A stretch of DNA of 32,862 bases from DSBG01 sp049975365 (lineage in GTDB: Bacteria; Desulfobacterota; Desulfomonilia; UBA1062): positions 1-32,862 of the forward strand of contig JBNGDS010000037.1 in NCBI GenBank assembly GCA_049975365.1, read 5' to 3'. The translations under genes and the position numbers were made by a program. Below the pieces are notes generated by a model. It made no database searches and was not told where the DNA came from. It saw only the letters and a program-made list of their open reading frames with translations. The first letter of the stretch is position 1; every line of letters starts with the position of its first letter. Positions 24,169 to 30,683 of this stretch are shown here, piece after piece.

Positions 24169-24518
24169 TTGCTGGATCGAAGGTCCTCCATTTTCCCGAT
24201 GATCTCAGCGATCGGCCCTGTGGAAACAAGCCTGTCCATTTCCATAAGGATGTGCTTGAAATGATCCAGCATGAGCTTTCCTTCCGGTGTCAGCTGAGCT
24301 CCCGTACGGCCATGCCTGCCCTTTTCCAGCAGGCCAATGCCCAGCTTTTCTTCGTAGTCTCTGACCTTTCCCCACGCAGCGCGATACGACATCTTGAGGA
24401 TCTGGGCCGCCTTGTGGAGTGACCCTGTTTCCTCGACGAGGTTCAGGATCTTGAAGATCCCTATCCCGAACACGGTGTCCCCGTTTTTCGTGATCCAAAT
24501 TTTATACGCAAAATCCAT
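24165..24518 (-). CDS. ModE N-terminal-type winged-helix regulator (no ligand domain), 117 aa
   Basis: A single winged helix-turn-helix of the ModE/LysR type fills the protein: FKILNLVEETGSLHKAAQILKMSYRAAWGKVRDYEEKLGIGLLEKGRHGRTGAQLTPEGKLMLDHF. The molybdate-binding MOP domains of full ModE are absent. Such stand-alone HTH proteins are common in anaerobes and bind DNA as dimers; their effectors are largely unknown. It is the first gene of the pgpA-cinA-thpR-recA-pilT-recX-alaS-his run, with 4-nt overlap to pgpA, so it may autoregulate that operon. A molybdenum link is only a family inference, though mobB is in the window. No clear Shine-Dalgarno precedes the ATG. Confidence 0.85.
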   Translation of the reverse strand: MDFAYKIWITKNGDTVFGIGIFKILNLVEETGSLHKAAQILKMSYRAAWGKVRDYEEKLGIGLLEKGRHGRTGAQLTPEGKLMLDHFKHILMEMDRLVSTGPIAEIIGKMEDLRSSK

Positions 24519-24540
24519 ATGTGTGAAATACCACGAAGTC

Positions 24541-24562
24541 CAGCCGTATTCAATACCGGCTG
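24541..24562. repeat. Inverted repeat in the ModE-like/asnS divergent region
   Basis: CAGCCG-TATT and AATAC-CGGCTG form a 9-bp stem with one bulged C. It sits 22 nt before the ModE-like start and just upstream of the asnS promoter, a reasonable site for an operator of the adjacent regulator. Confidence 0.4.
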
Positions 24563-24577
24563 CATGCGTGTTTCCAG

Positions 24578-24606
24578 TTGATACTCCCCAGCGAATACGC
24601 TATGAG
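24578..24606 (+). promoter_or_regulatory. Sigma-70 promoter for asnS
   Basis: TTGATA (24578-24583, 5 of 6) is followed after 17 nt by TATGAG (24601-24606, 4 of 6). Predicted start near 24613 gives a short leader with Shine-Dalgarno AGGGAG before the ATG at 24636. No T-box-like leader is present. Confidence 0.5.
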
Positions 24607-24635
24607 AAGCCCAAGACGCTTTCAGGGAGTATACT

Positions 24636-25928
24636 ATGCAGGACACTTTCATCTCGGATTTTCCGCACCGGGTTGGTGAAACCGTCACGGTCCAGGGATG
24701 GGTTGCGAACAGAAGATCGAGCGGCAAGGTTTCATTCCTGATCCTGCGTGACGGGACTGGCATCTGCCAGGCAATCGTGGAGCGGGATACTATCGGGGAG
24801 GCCTATCAGGAAATCAAAAAGCTCCCCATCGAATCTTCCGTTCGGATTCAGGGCATCGTCAAGGAAGAAAGCAGGTCGCCGGGCGGGTATGAACTCCATG
24901 CAAACGGCATCGATGTCATTCAGAAATCCGAGGAATTCCCCATTGGCAAAAAGGAGCATGGACCGGACTTCCTGTTGAGCCAGCGTCACCTGTGGCTGAG
25001 GTCGCCCAGGCAGATCTCCATTATGCGGATACGGGATGCCATCATCCGGTATGTGCGAGAATTCTTTTATGTCAACAGATTCACGCTCATCGATACCCCG
25101 ATCCTGACCACAACATGCGGAGAAGACTCCACAAACCTTTTTTCTGTTGACTACTTCGATTTAGGGAAAACCTTTCTCTCCCAGACCGGCCAGCTCTACC
25201 TGGAAGCACTGATCCCCGGTCTCGGAAAGGTATACTGCCTCGGCCCGACTTTCAGGGCGGAACGATCCAAGACCAGGCGTCATCTCACGGAATTCTGGAT
25301 GGTGGAAGGAGAGATGGCATTCTACGACCATGCGGATAATCTCGATCTCCAGGAACAGTTCGTCTCCTACGTAGTCCAGAAGACCCTCTCCGAGAAAGAG
25401 GAAGAGTTGAAAACGATCGAGCGGGATATCGAACCACTCAGGAAGGTCACGCCTCCCTTCCACAGGATCAGTTACGACGAGGCATTGGAGATCCTGAGGA
25501 ACCATGGCTCTGACATCCAGTGGGGGTCAGACCTTGGAGGGGACGATGAAACCATCATCACAAGCCTTTTCGACAAACCGGTCTTCATCGAATGTTACCC
25601 AAAGAAAACCAAGGCCTTCTACATGAAGCAGCACCCGGAAAAACCGGAGTACGTCATGTGTGCGGATCTCCTCGCCCCGGAGGGATACGGAGAGATCATC
25701 GGTGGTTCTCAAAGGGAGGATGACTATGACATCCTCATGAAATCGATCCTGGACAACGGACTCGATCCGGAACGCTATGGCTGGTACCTCGACCTGAGAA
25801 AGTACGGCAGTGTTCCGCACTCCGGGTTTGGCCTCGGGATCGAGCGGACCGTGGCGTGGGTATGCGGCCTCAAGCACGTGAGAGAAACGATCCCGTTCCC
25901 GAGGATGCTCTACAGGGCCTACCCGTAG
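24636..25928 (+). CDS. asnS: Asparagine-tRNA ligase
   Basis: The protein is 430 aa. The OB-fold anticodon-binding domain (about 15-105; VTVQGWVANRRSSGKVSFLILRDGTG) is followed by the class IIb core with motif 2 GPTFRAERSKTRRHLTEFWMVE, the signature that separates AsnRS from AspRS, and motif 3 GFGLGIERTVAWVCGL. It charges tRNA-Asn directly, so the indirect transamidation route is not strictly needed for Asn. Its own sigma-70 promoter lies upstream; the gene is monocistronic, diverging from the ModE-like operon and converging on tRNA-Gly. Confidence 0.97.
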   Translation: MQDTFISDFPHRVGETVTVQGWVANRRSSGKVSFLILRDGTGICQAIVERDTIGEAYQEIKKLPIESSVRIQGIVKEESRSPGGYELHANGIDVIQKSEEFPIGKKEHGPDFLLSQRHLWLRSPRQISIMRIRDAIIRYVREFFYVNRFTLIDTPILTTTCGEDSTNLFSVDYFDLGKTFLSQTGQLYLEALIPGLGKVYCLGPTFRAERSKTRRHLTEFWMVEGEMAFYDHADNLDLQEQFVSYVVQKTLSEKEEELKTIERDIEPLRKVTPPFHRISYDEALEILRNHGSDIQWGSDLGGDDETIITSLFDKPVFIECYPKKTKAFYMKQHPEKPEYVMCADLLAPEGYGEIIGGSQREDDYDILMKSILDNGLDPERYGWYLDLRKYGSVPHSGFGLGIERTVAWVCGLKHVRETIPFPRMLYRAYP

Positions 25929-26028
25929 TTTCTGTTCGCACCGGTGCACTCTCCTGACAGGCTGCCGCGTCATTCCTGAAAAGCATACCAATGGACCTTG
26001 ACTGATTGGAAAGGGTTGAAAAAAGGAG

Positions 26029-26103
26029 TGGAGCGGGAAACGGGATTCGAACCCGCGACCTTAACCTTGGCAAGGTTACACTCTACCACTGAGTTATTCC
26101 CGC
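26029..26103 (-). tRNA. tRNA-Gly (anticodon GCC)
   Basis: On the minus strand the acceptor GCGGGAA pairs with TTCCCGC. The D arm is ACTC...GAGT, and the anticodon stem TAACC/GGTTA has the loop TTGCCAA, anticodon GCC (codons GGC/GGU). The T arm is GCGGG-TTCGAAT-CCCGT, with the final T pairing by G-U. The CCA end is encoded. A T6 run follows a few bases after the 3' end and may assist termination. Confidence 0.96.
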
Positions 26104-26114
26104 ACCGAAGCATA

Positions 26115-26143
26115 TCTATAAGCAACAGATATTTTCTTGTCAA
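26115..26143 (-). promoter_or_regulatory. Sigma-70 promoter for tRNA-Gly
   Basis: On the minus strand a perfect TTGACA (26138-26143) is followed after 17 nt by TATAGA (26115-26120). Transcription should start near 26108, about 5 nt before the mature 5' end at 26103. Confidence 0.75.
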
Positions 26144-26194
26144 GAAACAATTAGACATCACACAATCCGGCCATGCCCATAAACAGGCCCTCCA

Positions 26195-26211
26195 CAGACC
26201 TCCCAGGTCTG
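26195..26211. repeat. 7-bp inverted repeat between tRNA-Gly and phaE
   Basis: CAGACCT-CCC-AGGTCTG is a perfect inverted repeat with a 3-nt loop, in the 246-nt gap that separates the tRNA-Gly and phaE start sides. Operator or hairpin; role unknown. Confidence 0.4.
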
Positions 26212-26246
26212 CAGCCGGTGACGTATACGGGAAATGAGGGGCTCCA

Positions 26247-26274
26247 TTGACATTCTGAAATGCGAGATTACATT
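26247..26274 (+). promoter_or_regulatory. Possible sigma-70 promoter for the phaE-phaC operon
   Basis: A perfect TTGACA (26247-26252) is followed after 16 nt by TACATT (26269-26274, 4 of 6). Two TTTGTAC direct repeats (26273-26279 and 26290-26296) overlap the predicted start region and could be a repressor site. The rest of the leader up to 26349 holds a small hairpin (ACCGT/ACGGT, 26315-26329) and the Shine-Dalgarno GAGGTG. Confidence 0.45.
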
Positions 26275-26349
26275 TGTACCTAATAGTATTTTGTACATTT
26301 TTCACTGCCTTTATACCGTGAGTGACGGTGAAATGAATCGAGGTGAATT

Positions 26350-27237
26350 ATGGCGGAGAATCAGTCGGAACACACAACCCCTGCGGAGCTTTTCCTCTCG
26401 TGGATGAGGGCCGCCAGCCAGTTTTGGGGCTCTGCCCCCTGGACGGGAACAGACCGGGGCCCTGAACCTGAGGTGACGCAAAAAGGTGAAAGCCGTATGT
26501 CCCAGGATGCACTCATGAGGATCCTGAAGACATGGGGCACCCTGTCGAGTGCCCTTGCCGAACCTTCAGCAGTGGATTCCATGGCCAGAACCATGACGCT
26601 GCTGCCAGATTTTGTCATGAAATTTTTCCACACCACCTTTGAGAGCTATATGAAGCTCCAGGAACAGATGCTTTCCAGAGTAACGAATCTTGGGACAAAA
26701 AGTGAGGCGTATCGTTTTGACAATATTGACCAGGATTCCTTGAAGGCATGGTCAGACTTCTACAAACAGGAGATCCGCCAGTACCTGAATGTCCCTCAGC
26801 TCGGACTCATGAGATTCTACCAGGAGCGCATGAATCAGACTTTCGACAAGTTCAACATCTTCTCCACCACGTTTGCCGAATTCCTGCAGGTGATATTCTT
26901 GCCATTCGAGAAGAGCATGAAGGTCTTGCAGGACAAGATCGATCATCTGATCAGCGAAGGTTCTCTGCCCGATGACCCGCACGAGGTGTACCGGATGTGG
27001 ATAAAAATCCTGGAAGGCCACTTCATGACCTTGTTCAAGTCACCTGAATACACGAAGGCTCTGGGTGACACGCTCAATTCCCTTGAGGATTTTCTCTCTT
27101 CGCGAAACAGGATCATGCAGGACACACTGCAGTCTCTTCCGATTCCCTCGAACAAGGACATGGATGACCTCTACCATGAACTGTATCTGTTGAAAAAGCG
27201 GGTGAAGGAGTTGGAGAAGAAAAACTCGAAGCACTAA
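26350..27237 (+). CDS. phaE: Class III PHA synthase subunit PhaE
   Basis: The protein is 295 aa, mostly helical, with no catalytic motif. The N-terminal half holds LFLSWMRAASQFWGSAPW. The family-like central part is YLNVPQLGLMRFYQERMNQTFDKFNIFSTTFAEFLQVIFLPFEKSMKVL, then HEVYRMWIKILEGHFMTLFKSPEYTKALGDTLNSLEDF. A C-terminal coiled coil, DDLYHELYLLKKRVKELEKK, ends the chain. PhaE pairs with PhaC to activate polymerisation of 3-hydroxyacyl-CoA at the granule surface. The phaC start follows within 22 nt. The ATG has a GAGGTG Shine-Dalgarno. The phaE-phaC order is the reverse of the Allochromatium phaC-phaE order. Confidence 0.9.
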   Translation: MAENQSEHTTPAELFLSWMRAASQFWGSAPWTGTDRGPEPEVTQKGESRMSQDALMRILKTWGTLSSALAEPSAVDSMARTMTLLPDFVMKFFHTTFESYMKLQEQMLSRVTNLGTKSEAYRFDNIDQDSLKAWSDFYKQEIRQYLNVPQLGLMRFYQERMNQTFDKFNIFSTTFAEFLQVIFLPFEKSMKVLQDKIDHLISEGSLPDDPHEVYRMWIKILEGHFMTLFKSPEYTKALGDTLNSLEDFLSSRNRIMQDTLQSLPIPSNKDMDDLYHELYLLKKRVKELEKKNSKH

Positions 27238-27258
27238 GCTGTCATGGGAGGAATGCAT

Positions 27259-28464
27259 ATGGAGAAGCCCAAAATCCCGGTTGACATCATCATGCAGCGC
27301 CTGGTGGAGGATGCCGACAGGGTACAGGACCGTGCCCAGAAGGCTTCGGACATCCTGATCAGCACACTCGACACAGAGATAGCTTCCACCCCCTATGAGA
27401 TCGTGCACCAGGAAGATCGGGTGAAGCTGAAGCATTACACCCCGGTCACGGGGTCTTCTAAAGGAATCAAGACTCCAATGCTGGTCGTCTATGCCCTCAT
27501 CAATCGTGAAACCATGCTCGACCTGCAGCCTGAGCGTTCAGTCGTGAGGAACTTCCTGGAAAACGGGATCGACCTCTACATGATCGATTGGGGATACCCC
27601 ACCAGGAAGGACAAGTTCCTCACCATCGATGATCATGTGAACGGCTACATGGACACCATGGTGGAGTATATCCGACATCACTGCACCGTGGACAAGATCA
27701 ACCTCATGGGCATCTGCATGGGCGGCACGTTCTGCGTCATATATTCAGCCCTTCACCCGGAGAAGGTAAAGAATCTTGTGACCACGGTATGCCCGACGAA
27801 TTTCGACACAGACCAGGGACTGCTCCACATCTGGATGAGGGATGTGGATGTCGACAACATGATTGAGGCCTTCGGCAACATGCCGGGCGATCTCATGAAC
27901 TTCGGTTTTCTGCTCCTCAACCCCGCCAGGCTCATGATAGACAAATACGTGGGATTTTATGAGAACATGGATAACAAAGCATTCGTGGAAAACTTCATCC
28001 GCATGGAGAAGTGGATCTTCGACAGCCCTGATGTACCGGGTGAGACCTTCAAGGAGTTCGTCAAAGATTGTTACCAGAAGAACCTTCTTATCAAGAGCAA
28101 GATGGTTGTGGGCGGCAGACGGGTTGACCTGAAGAAAATCACCATGCCTCTGCTCAACATATACGGACAGTACGACCACCTGGTTCCCCCCGGCGCAGCA
28201 GACAAGATCACCAGCAAGGTCGGGAGCAAAGACACCGAGGATGTCTGTCTGGACACGGGCCATATCGGAATATATGTCAGCTCCAAGACGCAGAAAGAAT
28301 TCGCTCCCAAGATTATCCAGTGGCTCTCCCAGAGAGATTCTGACACCACACCGTCGAACGGGAAAAAGAAAACCAGGAAAAAGAACGCAAGAACCCAGTC
28401 AAAAACCTCTGCAAAGCAGTGGAATACGAGGATCGCACGGATAAAGGAGACGAGCAATGCCTGA
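27259..28464 (+). CDS. phaC: Class III poly(3-hydroxyalkanoate) synthase subunit PhaC
   Basis: The protein is 401 aa from the ATG at 27259, chosen because GGGAGGA lies 6 nt before it; ATGs at 27244 and 27253 are in frame. It has an alpha/beta hydrolase fold with the synthase box GICMGG (nucleophile C153), D306 in IYGQYDHLVPP and H335 in LDTGHIGIYVS. Spacing is nearly that of Allochromatium PhaC (C149/D302/H331). It polymerises (R)-3-hydroxyacyl-CoA. Residues about 360-401 form a basic tail (SNGKKKTRKKNARTQ...) beyond the usual 355-aa end. The gene overlaps the GAF gene by 8 nt. Expressed with phaE. Confidence 0.95.
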   Translation: MEKPKIPVDIIMQRLVEDADRVQDRAQKASDILISTLDTEIASTPYEIVHQEDRVKLKHYTPVTGSSKGIKTPMLVVYALINRETMLDLQPERSVVRNFLENGIDLYMIDWGYPTRKDKFLTIDDHVNGYMDTMVEYIRHHCTVDKINLMGICMGGTFCVIYSALHPEKVKNLVTTVCPTNFDTDQGLLHIWMRDVDVDNMIEAFGNMPGDLMNFGFLLLNPARLMIDKYVGFYENMDNKAFVENFIRMEKWIFDSPDVPGETFKEFVKDCYQKNLLIKSKMVVGGRRVDLKKITMPLLNIYGQYDHLVPPGAADKITSKVGSKDTEDVCLDTGHIGIYVSSKTQKEFAPKIIQWLSQRDSDTTPSNGKKKTRKKNARTQSKTSAKQWNTRIARIKETSNA

Positions 28465-29509
28465 GAAAAGCGAGTTTTTCAAGACATTCTGCAAAGTCAG
28501 CAGGGCACTTGGAACAACACTTGAGAGACAGGTACTCCTGGAGCTCATCGTTCAAAGTGCCATTGAAACCATGGACGGCAAGGCCGCATGTCTGTTCCTG
28601 GAAGATGAAGACAAAAAAACCGGAATGATGATCGCCCAGGCACAGAAGGGGCTGTCGAAGAGTTACCTCCATGCGGAACCGAAAGAGGCCAAGCGGGCCG
28701 CTGACGAGATAATGAAAAGGGGCTATATCGCGATTCACGATGCCACCAAGGACCCTCGTGTACAGAACCATGAATTGAAAAAAAAGGAAGGGATATCCTC
28801 CATCCTTGTTGTCCCGGTAATGGTCATGGACCGTGTGATCGGTGTCCTCGCCCTGTATACGGTACAACCGAGAATCTTTTCAGAGGAAGAGATCGAGTTC
28901 CTCACCGCGCTGGCCGAACAGGGAGGCATGGCGATCGAGCGTGCGCGGCTCATCAATCAAATCAGGAATAATACCAAGCTGTTCCATGACCTCTCCGTAG
29001 GGATGAATTCAAGCCTCGACGTCAAAAAGATCATGGACACGATGTCGGTTGAGCTTGCAAACGCTTTCGGCGTAAAGGCGGTCTCGGTTCGCCTCCTGGA
29101 CAAGGAGAAGAAGATCCTCAAGCTCGTGGCGAGCCATGGGTTGAGCAAGAAATATCTGAGCAAGGGACCGATCTCAGCAGAGAAAAGCATTTCAGAGGCA
29201 CTCAAGGGAAATCCCATCGTGGTACGAAATGCCAGTGAAGATTCCGGGGTTCAATACAAGGATGAAAAAAAGGCTGAGGGGATTGTCTCGATCCTGTGTG
29301 TTCCCATCAAGGCCAAGGATGAGGTGATCGGTGTCCTGAGGCTCTACAGCGGTGTTCCCAGAGAATTCACTGACGATGAAATCATGCTCGCCACTGCGAT
29401 CGCCCACCAGGGGGGACTCGCGATCCAAAACGCATCCCTGTACCTCATGCTGCAGGAGGACATGAAGAATCTGAAAGATGATATCTGGAGCCACAGATCC
29501 TGGTTCTGA
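28457..29509 (+). CDS. Tandem GAF-domain protein in the pha operon, 350 aa
   Basis: Two GAF domains fill the chain: about 10-165 (LLELIVQSAIETMDGKAACLFLED ... GISSILVVPVMVMDRVIGVLALYT ... EIEFLTALAEQGGMAIERARL) and about 180-340 (KIMDTMSVELANAFGVKAVSVRLLD ... GIVSILCVPIKAKDEVIGVLRLYS ... IMLATAIAHQGGLAIQNASL). No kinase, cyclase, GGDEF, EAL or HTH output domain is attached. GAF domains bind small molecules or sense redox state; the ligand here is unknown. It overlaps the phaC stop by 8 nt, so it is co-translated with the synthase and probably regulates or senses something tied to PHA metabolism. Confidence 0.88.
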   Translation: MPEKSEFFKTFCKVSRALGTTLERQVLLELIVQSAIETMDGKAACLFLEDEDKKTGMMIAQAQKGLSKSYLHAEPKEAKRAADEIMKRGYIAIHDATKDPRVQNHELKKKEGISSILVVPVMVMDRVIGVLALYTVQPRIFSEEEIEFLTALAEQGGMAIERARLINQIRNNTKLFHDLSVGMNSSLDVKKIMDTMSVELANAFGVKAVSVRLLDKEKKILKLVASHGLSKKYLSKGPISAEKSISEALKGNPIVVRNASEDSGVQYKDEKKAEGIVSILCVPIKAKDEVIGVLRLYSGVPREFTDDEIMLATAIAHQGGLAIQNASLYLMLQEDMKNLKDDIWSHRSWF

Positions 29510-29588
29510 GGAACTGTGACCATGCACGAGCTGAGATTTTTTATTCTGGGCTGTCGCCTGGGATACGAATGGAATTGATGCGAGAGAA

Positions 29589-29595
29589 GGGGGAG
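29589..29595 (+). promoter_or_regulatory. Shine-Dalgarno that decides the phaJ start
   Basis: GGGGGAG (29589-29595) lies just before the ATG at 29599, favouring it over the in-frame ATGs at 29569 and 29578, which have no such sequence. Confidence 0.55.
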
Positions 29596-29598
29596 ATC

Positions 29599-30027
29599 AT
29601 GCTGGGGAAAACCATTGAGGAACTCAAGATCGGTGATTTTGCAGAATTTTCAAAGACCGTAACCGAGGCGGATATCTATCTCTTCGCAGGGGTCGTGGGC
29701 GATTTCAACCCCGCGCATGTCAACGAGGAATACGCCAAAACCACCTTTTTCAAAACCCGGATCGCACATGGTATGCTCTCCGCCGGGTTCGTCTCCACGG
29801 TAATCGGTATGAAACTGCCCGGACCAGGCACCATATACATGAGTCAGGAACTGAAATTTCTCGCACCTGTCCGTATCGGCGATACCATTACTGCTCACGT
29901 TGAGGTCTCAGAGATCAATTCGGAGAAAAACCGTATCAGGCTCACGACATATTGTATGAATCAGAACGGGGAAAAGGTCCTCGAGGGTGATGCCATGGTG
30001 AGCCCCCCGAAGAAACCTACATCGTGA
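29599..30027 (+). CDS. phaJ: (R)-specific enoyl-CoA hydratase, MaoC-like hotdog fold (PhaJ type)
   Basis: The protein is 142 aa, a single-hotdog hydratase. The catalytic Asp and His occur in VVGDFNPAHVNEEYAKTTFFKTRIAHGML (Dx4H), followed by LKFLAPVRIGDTITAHVEV, the usual second signature. PhaJ hydrates trans-2-enoyl-CoA from beta-oxidation to (R)-3-hydroxyacyl-CoA, the monomer for PHA synthase, which its position behind phaE-phaC supports. A role in another MaoC pathway cannot be excluded. It lies 89 nt after the GAF gene. Confidence 0.88.
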   Translation: MLGKTIEELKIGDFAEFSKTVTEADIYLFAGVVGDFNPAHVNEEYAKTTFFKTRIAHGMLSAGFVSTVIGMKLPGPGTIYMSQELKFLAPVRIGDTITAHVEVSEINSEKNRIRLTTYCMNQNGEKVLEGDAMVSPPKKPTS

Positions 30028-30078
30028 TCAGACATTCAGGCGATCTGTCTCACTCACGGTGCGCGGGCTGACACCCTG

Positions 30079-30094
30079 CATAGGAAAGCCTATG
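30079..30094. terminator. Small hairpin between the converging pha gene sets
   Basis: CATAGG-AAAG-CCTATG is a 6-bp perfect stem in the 77-nt gap between phaJ and the minus-strand 192-aa gene. It may act on both converging transcripts, but no T-tract is present. Confidence 0.35.
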
Positions 30095-30104
30095 ACCGCC
30101 TGCC

Positions 30105-30683
30105 TTATACGGGTTTCTTTTTCTTGACGGCTTTCTTTCCCTGCGAGCTTTTCCTGGTTGAACTTGTCCTGGGACGTGGAACCTGGGATTTCTTGATGTC
30201 TGCGGCAGGCTGCTCCTCTGTGAAGAGCTTGCCGATAGAGCCCATCATCTCCTGGAACTGGCGGGTTTGATCCTTCATCAGATCCTGGAATCCCTTCAAT
30301 CCCATCTCTTCATGACTCATTTTCGTTTCGAGAAGGGCTTGCATCTGTTTGATGGTCTTCTCGAGATCACGGATCTGTACTTTGAGATCCTCGTTTTCTT
30401 TGTTCGCCTTCGCAAGGTCGGTTTTTGGCACGAGGTCCATCATGGAGGCGAACTCTCTGAATGATTCCTGGAAATCGATCATTGCTGCATTCCAGAATTT
30501 CACGTACTCCGGCGTATTTTTGAGGAATGCGTCAATTCCATAGAGCCTGGCGAACAGCTCTGTCACCTCCTGCATACCTGAGAAATTTCCGTGCAGCCAC
30601 TTCACCATATCTTCAAACTGCTGCTGCCCTTTTGCGGCTGAGAGAAAGAAATTCCCCCAGAATTCCATGAATTCTTTATCCAT
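30105..30683 (-). CDS. PhaE/PhaR-like coiled-coil protein with lysine-rich tail, 192 aa
   Basis: The family is not certain. Residues 1-84 are amphipathic helices rich in Phe/Trp/Met (EFMEFWGNFFLSAAKG, VKFWNAAMIDFQESFREFASMM). Residues 85-122 are a coiled coil (KANKENEDLKVQIRDLEKTIKQMQALL). Residues 163-192 are a basic, low-complexity tail (KKSQVPRPRTSSTRKSSQGK, then KKAVKKKKPV) like the tails of PhaF-type phasins. Size and helix-plus-coil layout resemble the non-catalytic PhaR/PhaE subunits. It overlaps the stop of the PhaC-like gene upstream by 8 nt, so a physical partnership with that enzyme is likely. It is last in the minus-strand pha set. Confidence 0.75.
   Translation of the reverse strand: MDKEFMEFWGNFFLSAAKGQQQFEDMVKWLHGNFSGMQEVTELFARLYGIDAFLKNTPEYVKFWNAAMIDFQESFREFASMMDLVPKTDLAKANKENEDLKVQIRDLEKTIKQMQALLETKMSHEEMGLKGFQDLMKDQTRQFQEMMGSIGKLFTEEQPAADIKKSQVPRPRTSSTRKSSQGKKAVKKKKPV

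Noticed and set aside
24519..24635. Possible T-box or other leader riboswitch for asnS
   Set aside because: The region is too short, no T-box sequence is present, and a normal sigma-70 promoter sits 30 nt before the gene.
25938..25947. GCACCGGTGC palindrome after asnS as a terminator
   Set aside because: With a normal loop only 3 bp remain paired, and no T-run follows.
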